NCBI GenBank assembly: GCA_035771165.1
Contig: JAWNZC010000419.1
Coordinates: 3,627,001-3,691,000, forward strand
DNA: 64,000 nt
From: Paragorgia papillata
Lineage: Eukaryota > Cnidaria > Anthozoa > Scleralcyonacea > Coralliidae
Direction: 5' to 3'
In this document: positions 45,436-56,855 of the stretch, one piece after another
Position numbering within the stretch: position 1 is the stretch's first letter
Layout of the letters: the number at the start of each line of letters is the position of its first letter
The notes under the pieces: generated by a model
What the model was told of the DNA's origin: nothing
Databases searched by the model: none
The model's input: the letters and a program-made list of their open reading frames with translations, nothing else
Position numbers and translations under genes: made by a program

Positions 45436-46423
45436 TTCATAGTTAATAGAACTTATACATGGTTTGGAAACCAGTCCAAATCATTGTTCTATGTTTTTGT
45501 TCAAGTGTATGGAAATTTGTGCAACTTCACGGTATTGTATTTTCTGTATAATGAAGCAGTTATCCGGAAATTTTCAAAATTTTGTGGTTGTCGGAAAACT
45601 TGATCATCAGTCGACAATAGATTGTTTACAATAATGTAATGCCTTACTAGATCGCCTTATTTCGGCCAGTTTGTTCATGTTGTCAGCCACAGTGAACTCA
45701 CATTATCCTGCCAGGCATTTGTCATAACTCATAGTAATGCTACCTATTTCATTATAAAATAAGTTAGCGCGTGAACAACAGAACAAGGCAAATTTCGCTG
45801 GATAACTTCGCGTTCTTGTCGGCCGCTTTTTTAAGCCTGTGTACTTCATGACAAAATAATAGGCAGACATGGAGTCTTGTACTTGTAAATATTAAGTGTG
45901 GAAACGTAACATCTATATTAAAGTGATTCAAACTTTCATGTCCTGGACTCTTAGTACTTAATGCTATATCTTCTTCTGCGTGGACACGGAACGTATAATT
46001 TAGATTGAAGTGATTTAAACCTGTAGACTGTTAACCTACTGTATACTGTAGTTTTTTAGATCAGAAAACTTTGTGATGAAATCGCTATAATTTCTTTTTT
46101 GAAAAATTAAGAAAAAATACACCTGTCGGAAAATTTTGGACTTGAGCCCCCCCCCCCCTGTTGAACAGCTCCCACGACGCCAATAAAAAACCCGGAATTA
46201 AATGAGCAACAAGACGTGGTCTGATTGACTTTTAAGTCCTACAAGCGTGTCATTATAATTCGATAACGGCAATACTTGATACTTCAGATAACAATAACGT
46301 GATAACTGTGTTGTTTTTAATGAATGTGTTTTAATAGCAGTAGCGTAACTGAATAGCAATATTTGTATTTCTTAGAAATTTGTTATTCCCTTGAACGGGA
46401 TATCCGCTAACTCTTTTTTTCAC
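45436..46423. other. No recognisable feature
   Basis: AT-rich sequence with one poly-C run near 46148. No gene was seen. Confidence 0.4.
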
Positions 46424-46735
46424 TAACTCTTTCCTGTCCGAATCGGTCTTTAGTATTTTATTCTGGCTAACGCCAGAAATTTTGCAGCAGATCTTGTTAA
46501 ATGTGCATTAATCTTAAAAGAAAATTATTTTTAAAAGAGATTAATAATTTGCACATATTAAGAGAACATTTTATGATTGTCTTACACTGGAGAAAGTCAA
46601 TTGAAAAATTTAGTGACTCGAGCAACATTACTGTATTAACTCTTTGCTGTCCGAATTGGTCTTTAGTATTTTATTCTGGCTAACGCCAGACGATTTTATT
46701 CACCTCTGGGAAGCCCTCGGACAGGAATGAGTTAT
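46424..46735 (+). repeat. Duplicated block flanked by short repeats
   Basis: 46484-46687 is nearly identical to 38276-38473. It is bounded on both sides by CTGTCCGA-type short interspersed repeats, ending CTCGGACAGGAATGAGTTA. Confidence 0.7.
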
Positions 46736-47400
46736 GTAATGAACACAATTATGAGGAATTTTGTCTTTTCTTCATGAATTATTAATGTTATTTATTAAAA
46801 CCAGAGAATCCGTTTACATGAGTGTCAATGCGAATGTTTTGTTGGTGTTGAAAAAAATATAGCATGCTGGAGTACTGTTAAGTATCTAAGGAACATTTTG
46901 AGCCACACACACACGCGAATGGATGTCAATGATCCGCTTATGGCGAAGTGTCACTTCATCTACCATCTAGGGATAAAGTTTGCGGGATGCTTTTGATATC
47001 TTCTTTGATTGACTGACATAATGGCGTTCACAGGTTGTCGTTTAACAGGTTTTTTTTTGATCAGCTTAGAGAGAATTAAACGAACAAATATTCCACACGT
47101 TTCAAGCCAAGCACAGCACGAAAACTCGAAAATTATATTCCCTTTTAATGTGTAGTTTACTCCCAATTTCAAACCACTACGTTAGCTATTTTCTCTCTCC
47201 GACTGATTGCTTCATATGAACGATGCAAAAAGGACGATGGATTTACGACTGATTTTACTGACTGATTAGCTTCGATCGCCTCGCGAATCTTCTTATACAC
47301 GTGACCTTCTGTATGAGCAGTTTCGCACATTCTCGGCATTTCCTGTCGTGTTTATTTTCTCTTTGTCTTTTTGCTTTGTTAGTTCCATTTGTAAACGCCG
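46736..47400. other. Hairpin-family end; otherwise no gene
   Basis: CTTCATGAATTATTAATG at 46770 is an isolated 3' end of the hairpin family. A minus frame at 46960-47172 ends ...YQKHPANFIPRW but lacks an ATG and splice support. Confidence 0.3.
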
Positions 47401-47436
47401 GACGATTTTACTCGTCAAGGACAAGGGAAGTCCTCC

Positions 47437-47745
47437 TTAACCCTTTCGTTCCCATCGCTGCCATTTGGCACTTTTTAGTTTTTACTCTAACGCCAGGCGA
47501 TTTTACTCGTCAAGGGAAGACCTCCTGATATGGTGCGAGTTAAAGGGTTAACCTTCCTATCCGAGTTGGTCTTTAGGATTTTATTCTGACTAAAGGTTAG
47601 ACTAAAGGGTTAACGTTCCTATGACTATAAAGGTTCTGACTAAAGGGTTAACGTTCCTATCCGAGTTGGTCTTTAGGATTTTATTCTGACTAAGACCAGA
47701 CGATTTTATTCACCTCTGGGGAAATCCTCGAACAGGAATGAGCTA
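47437..47745 (+). repeat. Cluster of short interspersed repeats
   Basis: A complete copy at 47437-47551 (TTAACCCTTTCGTTCCCATC to GTTAAAGGGTTAA) is followed by two truncated CTATCCGAGTTGGTCTTTAG-type copies to 47745. Confidence 0.75.
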
Positions 47746-48134
47746 CAACAACTATCCGTCTATAACACTTGCCGGTGTTCCTATCGTCAAAACAAGCGAT
47801 GGAAGATTTGTTATCGACTAAACAGGAAGCTTCAGATAGGAGGCAGAATTTTAAATCTTGTTTCTTGGCGTTAGATGAAAGCGAGACGAGATCATATAAT
47901 CAAAAACCCAACATGGGGTTTCCGCTTGTCGGATTCACCTTAACGTAATTACCAAAACATGATAAGCATTAGCTGAAAAGCATTAGCAGCGTGATGGTCA
48001 ATATGACTCACATAGAAGTCTATTTCATTCTGTTTTTTTACTAGGAATTTTCTAATTTTTTAACTACCTTCCTGTAATTTAGATAACAACAATAAATAAC
48101 CATTTACAACGATACTTAACATTACCTGTGGATG
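47746..48134. other. No recognisable feature
   Basis: Unremarkable sequence downstream of the minus-strand ORF. Confidence 0.4.
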
Positions 48135-48329
48135 CTAATGGAATTTTCTTTTCTGCATGTTAAAAATCTTCGGTAGCCTTCTCCAAGGCCCTTTTAAACG
48201 TTTTTCTATTTGTGATGGTATACATCGTATTGGGGGACAGAAGCGCGTGAAACCATGAGTTGAAGCGACAAGCAGCAAGAGGAGCAGCCAACATCCTACA
48301 ATACGCTTCCAATTAGGCCAGATAACCAT
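48135..48329 (-). CDS. Candidate small secreted peptide precursor
   Basis: The ATG at 48329 opens a 64-codon frame to TAG at 48135. Residues 1-26 look like a signal peptide: W4-P5-N6-W7, K8-R9, a core CWLLLLLLVAS (13-23) and likely cleavage after G26. The mature part starts FTRFCPPIRC (two Cys five apart), then dibasic sites KR (43-44), RR (50-51) and KR (60-61) divide it into short segments, including LKGPW and LPKIFNMQ. A CAG|GTAATG donor lies just past the stop, so the transcript could have a spliced 3' UTR. I recognise no family. No TATA box was found and the ORF is short, so chance remains possible. Confidence 0.4.
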   Translation of the reverse strand: MVIWPNWKRIVGCWLLLLLLVASTHGFTRFCPPIRCIPSQIEKRLKGPWRRLPKIFNMQKRKFH

Positions 48330-48708
48330 TGGTCTGAACGGTTAATTTAATCATAGATCCTAATATCCGTGTGTTGTTGCGCACTGCAGTGCTTGGTGGA
48401 ATACACTCATCTGATTATCTCACTTCATTGGTCTCTCTCCAAGTGGCCACGTTCCAATCTCGTGCCCAGGGCTTACAGTCGCACTGGACGCTCCGCCATT
48501 CGTTAGAGCATGGAGAGTAAAGAGACTGGATAGGAAACTTGATGCATGGCGTAAGCGTGATAACCCAGTGAACTCTATTCGCCATTTTATTTATTTTGCC
48601 GGATAATATAAGCTAAAAGTCTCCTTCAGTAGCATGTTCTATATATAAAGGTAAAATGAAATGAAGCCAGCTACTGTTGAATAGAAATTTTTATGTCAGT
48701 CTTATATA

Positions 48709-49041
48709 GGGGGTGTTTACATGCCGAACTCAGGCAGGACTGATTTCGGGTCGGTTGTAATGTTTTTACTATAGATCGTTTTCATGAGTCCGGCCTAAGA
48801 TTCAGTTCACGCAGGCCTAATCTCAGGTCGCCTGCTAGACCGAACTGAAGCACTTTCACCTCTCAAACTCAATACGTTGTTTTAAATGAGATTGTCAAAT
48901 CCACATAAAATAATGATACTCCGGCGGTCACGAGTTGTAAGGCAATGATGTGGTTTCAAGGCCGGCATGTAAACAAAAACCGAAATGCAAAATTCAGGCT
49001 GGTCCGAGTTCAGGCCGGCCTCATGTAAATTAACACCCCCC
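48709..49041. mobile_element. MITE with GGGGGTGTTTACATG ends
   Basis: The left end GGGGGTGTTTACATGCCGAA and the right end, inverted, GGGGGGTGTTAATTTACATG agree. Inside, CAGGCCGG / CCGGCCT and GAACTCAGG / CCGAGTTCAGG blocks are inverted. Confidence 0.65.
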
Positions 49042-49527
49042 TAGCTTCCATTCAATTGAATGGTTAGAGAGTGAGTGTAGTCTCATACTCAGTGAGAGTG
49101 AGTGGAGACTCGTTGAGTGCGAGGGGCCACTCATTGAGTGTGAGTGCGAGTGTGGGTGAGCTTTTAAAATACAGGCGTAACTCCTTCAGGTGGAGTTATT
49201 TTAACTCCAATATTCCAAATAATAAAACTTTAAAATAAACTTTTAACACCAACTTTTTACACAACTGATTGGTTTAAACTTGATTGCTGCTGGGCAAACA
49301 TAAATCATTACAAGATGCCTTAGCATTTGCAATCCCTTTTAAATCTCGCTTTAGTTTTGACCGATCGTTCCTTCTGTGCAGGTTTCTAGTATCTCTTTTA
49401 CTTATATAATATAAAACCGTTATGAGATTTTGTGCAATTTTAAGACGAATTTTAAGACGATTTTTGACTGTAAGATACCAAGCTTGCATCTTCAGCAGTT
49501 GGTTTCCAGTTCACTTTGGCTTTTTTA
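49042..49527. other. GAGTGAGTG-rich tract, no supported gene
   Basis: 49065-49165 is a loose GAGTGAGTGTG tract. A 71-codon minus frame with ATG (49489 down to 49274) has ordinary composition but no other support. Confidence 0.35.
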
Positions 49528-50154
49528 GGGGCTGTTCATATGATTTAGGGACTGATTTTATGTCACGAAAATCGTAACTGTACGACTATTTGAGAAAGGC
49601 AGAATGATGTAACAAAGCTAATAATATACATGAAAAAATATCTCGACTGTGATTGGCTGATTACAGTGCAGTTAATCCCAAACAACAGTGCAGAATTGTG
49701 TTATCACAGTGCAAAAATCTGTAATCACAGTGCAAAAATCTGTTATCAAAACAAACAAAGATGGCGGCCAAGATTCGGCGGTTTTGGGGATAATTTGTTC
49801 AAATTTGAAGCTAGTTAATTATGCTTTAATATTGCCAAGTGAAGAACTTACAAGAAGACCAGAAGCTTCTTTATGCCTCGAGTAAACTTTTTCAAGTAGT
49901 AAAGGAAGCGAAGCGTTTTTTAACAACTAAATATGCGAGGAGTGGACGGCTAAACACGCACGTTAAAATGTTAGTACAGTTGTTTTGAACATTTTTTCAT
50001 GTATATTTTTAATAAGTAATAGCATGGTTTCTCGTGCAATTTGGAAAAACATGCACTCGTGAGTTTTTCAAATACTTCAAATAGCACTCGTCCGTACCTG
50101 ACACAAAATCAGCCCGGTAACCGGCCGGCTAGCCCGCCTCATATGAACGGCCCC
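49528..50154. mobile_element. DNA element with GGGGCTGTTCATATGA ends
   Basis: GGGGCTGTTCATATGA and the partner TCATATGAACGGCCCC form the ends. Inside, ATCACAGTGCAAAAATCTGT is repeated, and AAAGATGGCGGCCAAGATTC follows. No transposase frame. Confidence 0.65.
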
Positions 50155-50515
50155 TGACTTCGTTTTTGAGGTATTTCAGTTTATTTGATATGTAAATGTC
50201 ACATGCATGTTGTGACGGACATGATCGGTTATCGGGAAAAAATATATATCTTTGCTATTATTGCAAACCAAAGTTAATGCGAAGGAAGCATTTGCGTGTG
50301 CGGTTCCTCCAACAACACCAAACATGTAGATTTTCAAGTAGTTCCGTTTGATAATATCAAAATATATAAGCTTCTCCCTTATAAGTCATTATGCACATGT
50401 ACGTCACAACATGCGACATTTGGATATCAAACAAACTGAAAGTTTGTCATTTTAAGTCAGTGTTCTTTCAAATAAGACAAACTTGATTTTCGTTTTACAG
50501 GTGCTTTAAGGTTAA
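50155..50515. mobile_element. Partial TTAAAGTGC-family element
   Basis: CTTCGTTTTTGAGGTATTTC, ATATATCTTTGCTATTA, TACGTCACAACATGCGAC and TTTCGTTTTACAGGTGCTTT follow the layout of 39484-39951. The left end is missing, replaced by the element at 49528. Confidence 0.6.
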
Positions 50516-50882
50516 AGTTTCCTTCAACCGTTCGGGCCACGTATCAAGTTCAGTCCTTGGCTTCTGCTAATTTTTTATACAATGATGAACAAGGACTTTT
50601 TTTTTGTTCACTCTTCTGCGACAAATTTAAGTTTGTTCGCGTGTATAAGCCTTGACAGATTCTCCTTGACTGCAAAAAAAAAAGTTGCATCTGTTCTTGC
50701 AAGTGTTATTATAATAGATTAACCTTTCAACGGCTAAATTAAAAATGTGTAAAACTAAATGGAAGTAGTGGAATTTAAAGTTGACACAGTGTCAGTGCGG
50801 TACTACTGTATAATTCCTTGTCCAGTTTTCTATTTGAGTTGTTTAAAAAAATATTAGAGTGCTTCGTATAGGCAGCGTATTA

Positions 50883-51006
50883 GGCCATGTCCACACGTAT
50901 GCGTTTTCATAGCGTTTTTATATTGTTCTCGGGTCCTCATGGGAGCAGAAAACAATGGTCTCATTACCCGGAACAATATGAAAATGTATACGTGTGGATG
51001 GGGTCT
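50883..51006. mobile_element. 124-bp MITE with GGCCATGTCCACACGTATGC ends
   Basis: GGCCATGTCCACACGTAT and the partner ATACGTGTGGATGGGGTC are inverted. It is directly adjacent to the next MITE. Confidence 0.65.
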
Positions 51007-51008
51007 AA

Positions 51009-51142
51009 GGGGGCTTTCCATTTACACGGTTAGACCGGTCAGTCCGGTTAAATGGAACACGATTCGCTTGAGACTTAGGACGGTCAGACTGGAAAATTTG
51101 GTCCAGACTGACCGGTCTAACCTTGTCAATTGGAAAGCGCCC
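51009..51142. mobile_element. 134-bp MITE with GGGGGCTTTCCATTTACACG ends
   Basis: GGGGGCTTTCCATTTACA and the partner CAATTGGAAAGCGCCC. Inner GGTTAGACCGGTCAGTC and GACTGACCGGTCTAACC are perfectly inverted. Confidence 0.75.
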
Positions 51143-51364
51143 TTAGATAGATTACAGTGAAAACTGTGGTAAACTGCCGAGAGTCAGTTTTGAAAACGTA
51201 ATACTGACGTTTCGAGCGGAGTTCTTAATCAGAGACGAGTAAAATATGTTGAAGGGCTCCGCTCGAAACGTCAGTATTTCTTGTGGGGTTATTTTACCAT
51301 GCACACGAGGAAACTGATACGATCAGTTTTTGAACAAAGCGTGTTCTAACATACAAAGTCAATT

Positions 51365-51660
51365 TGTATAAACACTCGCTTGAGTGTGTTTGGGGCATTT
51401 AATGTGTCAATTCATTATAATTTTATTCAAAAAAATATACGATGAATGATTTAAAATTTAAAGGGAAACGTAACCTCGATAGCACCATCGCCGACACGAC
51501 GACATCTAGAGCATTTCAATGTTCTGGAGACCGGTTTAAAGTATGATTTTCTTAATCTGGACTTATAGTGGGAAGTTCTAGGCATTTGTTTAGGTTTGAA
51601 TAATTTTTTTTTTTTTTTTCACCTAGAATATATGGGAATAAAACAACAGATTAAATTTTA
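51365..51660 (+). repeat. Dispersed repeat, first copy
   Basis: ACTCGCTTGAGTGT, TTTAATGTGTCAATTCATTA, ATATACGATGA.TGATTT and AATCCAAGGATTAATA recur in the same order at 53158-53460. Confidence 0.6.
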
Positions 51661-52455
51661 ATCCAAGGATTAATACAGTCCTAGATAAAGCATTTTCTTC
51701 CTGGCAGCAAAATCCAAAAATAAATATTTCCTGCTAAACTAAATTAACGATTTCCTGCCTGATAGAATTTTTCAATTTTATAAGTAGTGATACCACCAGA
51801 CTTGCAAGTTTGTATCTCAAAACCATAATTTATCTGAATGTGGTACATACTTTGAAATAGCGAACTTTTTCAATTGAATACTACGTAATACAAGTACTAG
51901 CATCAAAAATCGAAATGCTGAAACAGTTGAATAAGATAAAAGCACCTTGCATTCTTGCAAATGCACAATGACAGCTGCAGCCTGCAACAGCAACACTATA
52001 CTGAAATGATAAATATTTCATTGTTTTCTAGAACAAATCGTTGCGTCGTTTGCGCAAGGATATACGAAAGTAAGACAGGTTAAGGTCATGTAGTAAACCT
52101 TCAAAACAATTATTTACAAATCGCCGCTATCGAATATGAAACTTGATATTCGATCAAAAGTGATGCCCATCAAAATTGACTTGGATTAAAAAAACTGACA
52201 AATATTTCCTGCAAGATACAAAAAATTTCCTGCGAACACTGACTTTTACAAAAAAAATTCCTGGCACCGGCGCTGCCGGCCATTTGCCAGCACTGGATTA
52301 ATACAATTAAAGATGGCAGCTACATGCAGGCGCGATGAAAATCTCAGTAAAAAAATGTAAATCCTAAGCCACGATTATATACGCTAATTTCTATCACCGA
52401 TTTATTTCGCAATAGTGTTATACACGATAACCCAACTACTTTTCTTGGTTTGCCC
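51661..52455. other. No recognisable gene
   Basis: Unique-looking sequence with TTTCCTGC repeated four times between 51725 and 52235. No gene model. Confidence 0.35.
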
Positions 52456-52747
52456 ATAGTCAATCGAGATATGGTCTGGAAACTCAGCTAAAGTCTTTGG
52501 TGTATCTTTTTGTTCGCCTTTATGCATTTTTGTGCACGGTCACTGAACCCATTGTATTTTAGTATAATGAACGAATTGTCCAATAGCAACGTTTCAGTTC
52601 AATCATTCAACCGTGTTATTTAAATATTAATAAACCTAAAACAAAGGATGTGCACAGTGTAAGGTAACGGTTCAACATAAAATCCCAGCTCATTATAGGC
52701 GCTTTGAAGTTTGCCGAGTTTCCAGACCATATCTCGATTGACTATGG
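52456..52747. mobile_element. TIR element related to the sequence upstream of the peptide gene
   Basis: CCATAGTCAATCGAGATATG and its exact inverted partner at 52728-52747 define TIRs of about 32 bp. The left 210 bp match 24608-24828. Confidence 0.75.
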
Positions 52748-53157
52748 TTTGCACTTGATGTCATGGCGACCATGTTGGAGGAACTTTAACAAGAGAATCT
52801 CATTAGCAGCTATTGTATTTGGAGTATGTTTTCCTCCAACAAGGCTGCCGTATCTTTGTCTTCTAAATCTCAAGGGATTGATTGCAAACCACCAATAACA
52901 CACGCAGTCAAGGCCGACTTATGCGTTTCCAAAACATTGCAAGATTTTGTTATAAAATTGAAAACTTGCAACGTGAATATAATAATAATAGTTTTATTAA
53001 AAGACAATATTGCAGCCAAAAGCTGAATTACATTGCGGAATATGCATTTGTCGCACAAATTGACATGCCACCATTCCACCATGCCACCATGGGCATTTTT
53101 ACCAAGGCAACCTCGATCAAGGCTACAAATATTGGCGTACCAAGTCATTTTCTTCGA
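52748..53157. repeat. Dispersed repeat with inverted blocks
   Basis: GATGTCATGGCGACCATGTT and CCACCATGGGCATTTTTACC lie toward its ends. The frames read through it on both strands overlap each other and are not supported as genes. Confidence 0.35.
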
Positions 53158-53360
53158 CTGGTGTACTCGCTTGAGTGTTTCCGGGGCTTTTAATGTGTCA
53201 ATTCATTAAAATCTTATTCAGAAAAATATACGATGAGTGATTTGGAGACCACACAAAGAATAACTTCGAAGATAAGTAGCCGGTTTAAAGGATGATTTAC
53301 TTAATCTGGATTTATAGTGGGAAACTGTTGAACAGTTGCTGAATGACGTTCTAGGGATTT
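53158..53360 (+). repeat. Dispersed repeat, second copy
   Basis: It matches 51365-51600 in order and continues into the palindrome at 53361, whose arms also contain the AATCCAAGGATTAATA block. Confidence 0.6.
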
Positions 53361-53744
53361 GTGTAGGTTTGAATTATTTTTTCCAGTTTTCTAGAATATA
53401 TGCGATTACTGAAACAACAGATTAACTTTTAATCCAAGGATTAATAATATAATATTTAAGAAATAGAAAACATTTTCCGTGTTTCCATAGAGTTATAGAA
53501 ACACGAGTGAAAGTTTGGGAGAACGAGAAATTGTAGTGGGAACACGAGCCCGCAGGGCGAGTGTTTCCACGCTATTTCGAGTTCTCCCAAACTTCCACAA
53601 GTGTTTCTATAACTCTATGGAAACACGGAAAATGTTTTCTATTTCTTAAATATTATATTATTAATCCTTGGATTAAAAGTTAATCTGTTGTTTCAGTAAT
53701 CGCATATATTCTAGAAAACTGGAAAAAATAATTCAAACCTACAC
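53361..53744. repeat. 384-bp palindrome with near-identical arms
   Basis: From GTGTAGGTTTGAATTATTTT inward, about 150 bp match the inverted right arm without mismatch. The stem contains TTCCATAGAGTTATAGAAAC, and the centre is GAGCCCGCAGGGCGAG. Arm identity suggests recent formation or gene conversion. Confidence 0.85.
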
Positions 53745-53913
53745 GTAAATTCTCCTTACTCTTCATGATGGCGTATAATGGCGTATCCTACACGCGTGGA
53801 CCTTGCCGTGTTTCCATAAAATTATAGAAACACGGCTTTCAACCAATCGCCGCGCTTGTTTTAAAAATGTATTTTATAAATACTGATATAAACAACTTGT
53901 TCAATCGTTAAAG

Positions 53914-55046
53914 GGCTATATGTAAAAACAGGAGCCGGGACCCGGACCGGGGACCCGATGACCCATGTAAAACAAGGACCCATGTCAAATTGGACGGGTG
54001 TTTAAGAAAATATTATATTTTGTGGCGGGGGTTGATATTAGTTATTGTACTACGTACAAATTGTTGTAATAAGAAACTCAGCTTATGTCAGTGATGATGA
54101 AATACCAACTAATCTGCTGCGTTATTATTGCTCCAAGAGGATATAATATAATGATTAGCAATTCGTTCGCTGAAATGCGAAGCTAGGCGATTTGCGGCAA
54201 TAAATACGCTGGTTAAACCACATTCGCGGGCCGACTGTCTATATGTTTTTTATCCTTAGTTTAGGTGTTTTCTCGATTCCAACGAGTTTTCAATCGATCC
54301 TAGCTCTAATACACAGTGTGGCATTGACGATCCCCCTAAAGAAAAAGGGAATAAACTGAAGGAATATCACAGCTGTGTGCGCGATAAAACTAAGCCGCGT
54401 CTCATTTTGACCAAGAAATTTTTGGTTGCCCGCCTTCAAGATATGACCCAAGAGTTTCGGGATAACGCAAGACGATTTTATTCAGCAGTCTGCTGAGGAA
54501 AGCTTGTAGTCGGTTGAAGCCAGTCGGTCGGCAGCAAGTGGGTTAACAAATACTATTAAAGTGCGCGTAATATCTAAATATCCACGTCACAGCAAAGGTT
54601 TTGCTTTGGCCTTCTTTGGTTGTAGTTGTCGCGTATACAGAATATCCACAAATTCCGCAAACCGCACAAACAGCTGGGATATTCCGTCATTTTATTGTGT
54701 TTTGTTTAGGGGGACCGTATATTCCACACGATGTTTTTGAGCTAGGATCGATTGAAATCAAACATTGAAAAACTCGTTGGAATCGAGTAAACACTATAAG
54801 TAAACACTCAATAATTAAGGATAAAAAATTTTAAAAAAAGACATAGACAGCCGAACGTGAGCAGATTAGTTGGGATTATTCACTGACATAAGCTAAGTTT
54901 CTTATTACAACCATTTGCACGTGGTAAAATAAAATATCACACTCCCGCCACCAAATATAATATTTTCTTAACTCCCTGTCCAATTTGAAGTTGGCCCTGG
55001 TTTTACATGGGTCCTCGGGTCCTGGGTCCTGGTTTTACATATAGCC
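53914..55046. mobile_element. 1133-bp non-autonomous element with 10-bp target duplication (MULE-like)
   Basis: ATCGTTAAAG flanks both ends exactly (53904-53913 and 55047-55056). The ends are GGCTATATGTAAAAACAGGA and, inverted, GGCTATATGTAAAACCAGGA. Long inverted repeats follow, including CTCGATTCCAACGAGTTTTC and TCGATCCTAGCTC. No long ORF. A duplication of about 9-10 bp plus long TIRs points to Mutator-like elements. Confidence 0.8.
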
Positions 55047-55049
55047 ATC

Positions 55050-55440
55050 GTTAAAGTGCTTATGACACAAAAAGTTAGTGTGTTTTATTTGAAAGAACAC
55101 TTAAAATGGTACCCTGCAAGCAGAGCCTTCTTTTCCTTATTTCTTCGCTGAGAGAGAGGAAGAAAAGTAGGCTCTGCTGTATTCGTGTTTGGCTTCATCC
55201 AAGATTTAGGACGAAGTAACCCGTTTAAGACCCGTTTAAGACCCGTTTAACCGGTTCTGGTTTTGTTTTCTGCTCTGATTGGGACTGTTGTAACCAAGCA
55301 ACTGACATGCATGCGCAATGGAAACCAGTTTTCCTCTCTCTCAGCGAAGAAATAAGGAAAAGAAGGCTCTGGTCGCAGGGTATTAAAATGGCAGTAAAGT
55401 AACATGTTTTTCCAAAAAGCTAGGGGGTAAACTAGATTTC
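55050..55440. mobile_element. TTAAAGTGC-family element, interrupted
   Basis: TTAAAGTGCTTATGACACAA and TGTGTTTTATTTGAAAGAAC lie left of the insert at 55110; GTAAAGTAACATG lies right of it. The rest is truncated. Confidence 0.6.
55110..55382. mobile_element. 273-bp MITE with exact 9-bp target duplication (MULE-like)
   Basis: TTAAAATGG occurs at 55101-55109 and 55383-55391. The terminal inverted repeats of about 50 bp start TACCCTGCAAGCAGAGCCTT and, inverted, TACCCTGCGACCAGAGCCTT, and include GAAGAAATAAGG. Inside, ACCCGTTTAAG is repeated in tandem. It lies within the TTAAAGTGC-family element. Confidence 0.88.
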
Positions 55441-56254
55441 TGATTAGATACCTTCCTTATTAACGCCTCGCCAGGGTTTATGTTGTCGTTAGGGTATCGA
55501 AAAGATTGCCAAAATCTTTAGACTCACTGAAACTCGACGACAAATTTGGAAAAAAAACAAATTTGACGACATATTTTGTAAAATCCGCGAAAGGACTGGA
55601 CGGGTGGCAGAGCATTCCGGTTACGTCAACGTGCAAATGGTCTATTGCTTGAAGCCTTGAATTCACTGCAAAGATCTTTTGTTTAGTGTTGTCATGGGAT
55701 GACTTCATCGACGATGTTGTGGGGATTTTTCAGTTCATAATTTTCATAATGAGCTTAGTTTGCGATTAGTCGAAATGGTTTATAACACTTTAAGCATTAT
55801 TTTGGTTTGTGGTAGCTGATTATAAGGTTATGCCGTATAACCTTGTAAAATCACGACCTTATTAATGCGGCCACAATGTATATCATATATACCAATCTGA
55901 AGCTAAGGCCTTGGTCAAACGCCGCTCCGTCTCATGCGCCGAACCTAATGAAAACAAGACGCCTGCTCAGGCGTTCACTCGGGCTACTGATTTCTGAAAG
56001 CTTCGCGTAGCCTGTGCGTACTCTAGCAAGACTATGTGACAATGGCAATGCATAATTGCGTAGATTTTCACAAATGGAATCTATGGTCTTGTATGAACTG
56101 CTGCGGTGCAGGAAGCGCCGAAGGTTTGCTAATGTAGTATAAATGTAAACAAGGCCGTTTTTCTGAAAATTAAACAACGGATCTACTGTATATTTAGTAG
56201 ACAAAACCTATAGTGTCGGATTCGGCAGATTCAAGCGATCATTTTGATACTAGT
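55441..56254. other. No supported gene
   Basis: Two minus-strand frames with modest length (55478-55708 with an ATG; 55932-56204) have ordinary composition but no splice, domain or promoter support. Confidence 0.35.
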
Positions 56255-56790
56255 CTACCAGACTAGTTCCTAGTCCTCTTTTCTCTCGAACGTATTTTGG
56301 TGACGTCACAGAATAGGGATCGAGCAAGAGGACTAGCGGAAAATGTTCATCTTTATCTGTCATGAATCCTGCTGGAGCTCGGATTCTTTAATCTTAATGA
56401 ACGAGGGCACTTAAACTTCTTCTTGACTAGCAGACAGCAAACGAGTAGGTTTCTTTGTTTTACATTACGTTAAAAGGTTGTTACATACGAGGCTTTATAA
56501 AGTAGTGTTCGGCGTAGAAAGTGATTGTGTTGAAACACATTTATACAAATCGAAATATGCTTTTTAACGTTTCGGCAGTAGACCAACCTTGCTATATGAT
56601 GTTATAAAGAATTGTGCAGACCGACGTGAGTGTTATCTGCTTTGGTTTTCCGCCAAACGACCGTTTGGTGCCTGTATAATTTGGGGCCAGATTTGGGGCC
56701 AGGCAAAACATTTTATTCCAGGCCTCTCACAATTCGGTCTGCCGCTCGACGTTAAAAAGAGAGGCCTGGGAACCAGGCTACTAGTCTACA
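56255..56790 (-). mobile_element. Inverted twin of the element at 10.45 kb
   Basis: It reads AGACTAGTTCCTAGTCCTCT through GTTTCGGCAGTAGACCAACC to AGGCCTGGGAACCAGGCT. It is nearly identical to the reverse complement of 10455-10975. Confidence 0.7.
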
Positions 56791-56855
56791 CTAGTCAGCG
56801 TAGACCGCGTAGTGTAGTGGACTGGAACACAGGCTACATCTATTCATACTATCTG

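Noticed and set aside
47313..47528. Frame with signal-peptide-like start (LSCLFSLCLFALLVPFVNAG)
   Set aside because: Its second half is read through the short interspersed repeat at 47.4-47.5 kb, and other copies of that repeat produce similar chance frames.
49274..49489. 71-codon minus-strand frame with ATG
   Set aside because: Plausible composition but no signal peptide, splice sites, promoter or domain. Not enough to call.
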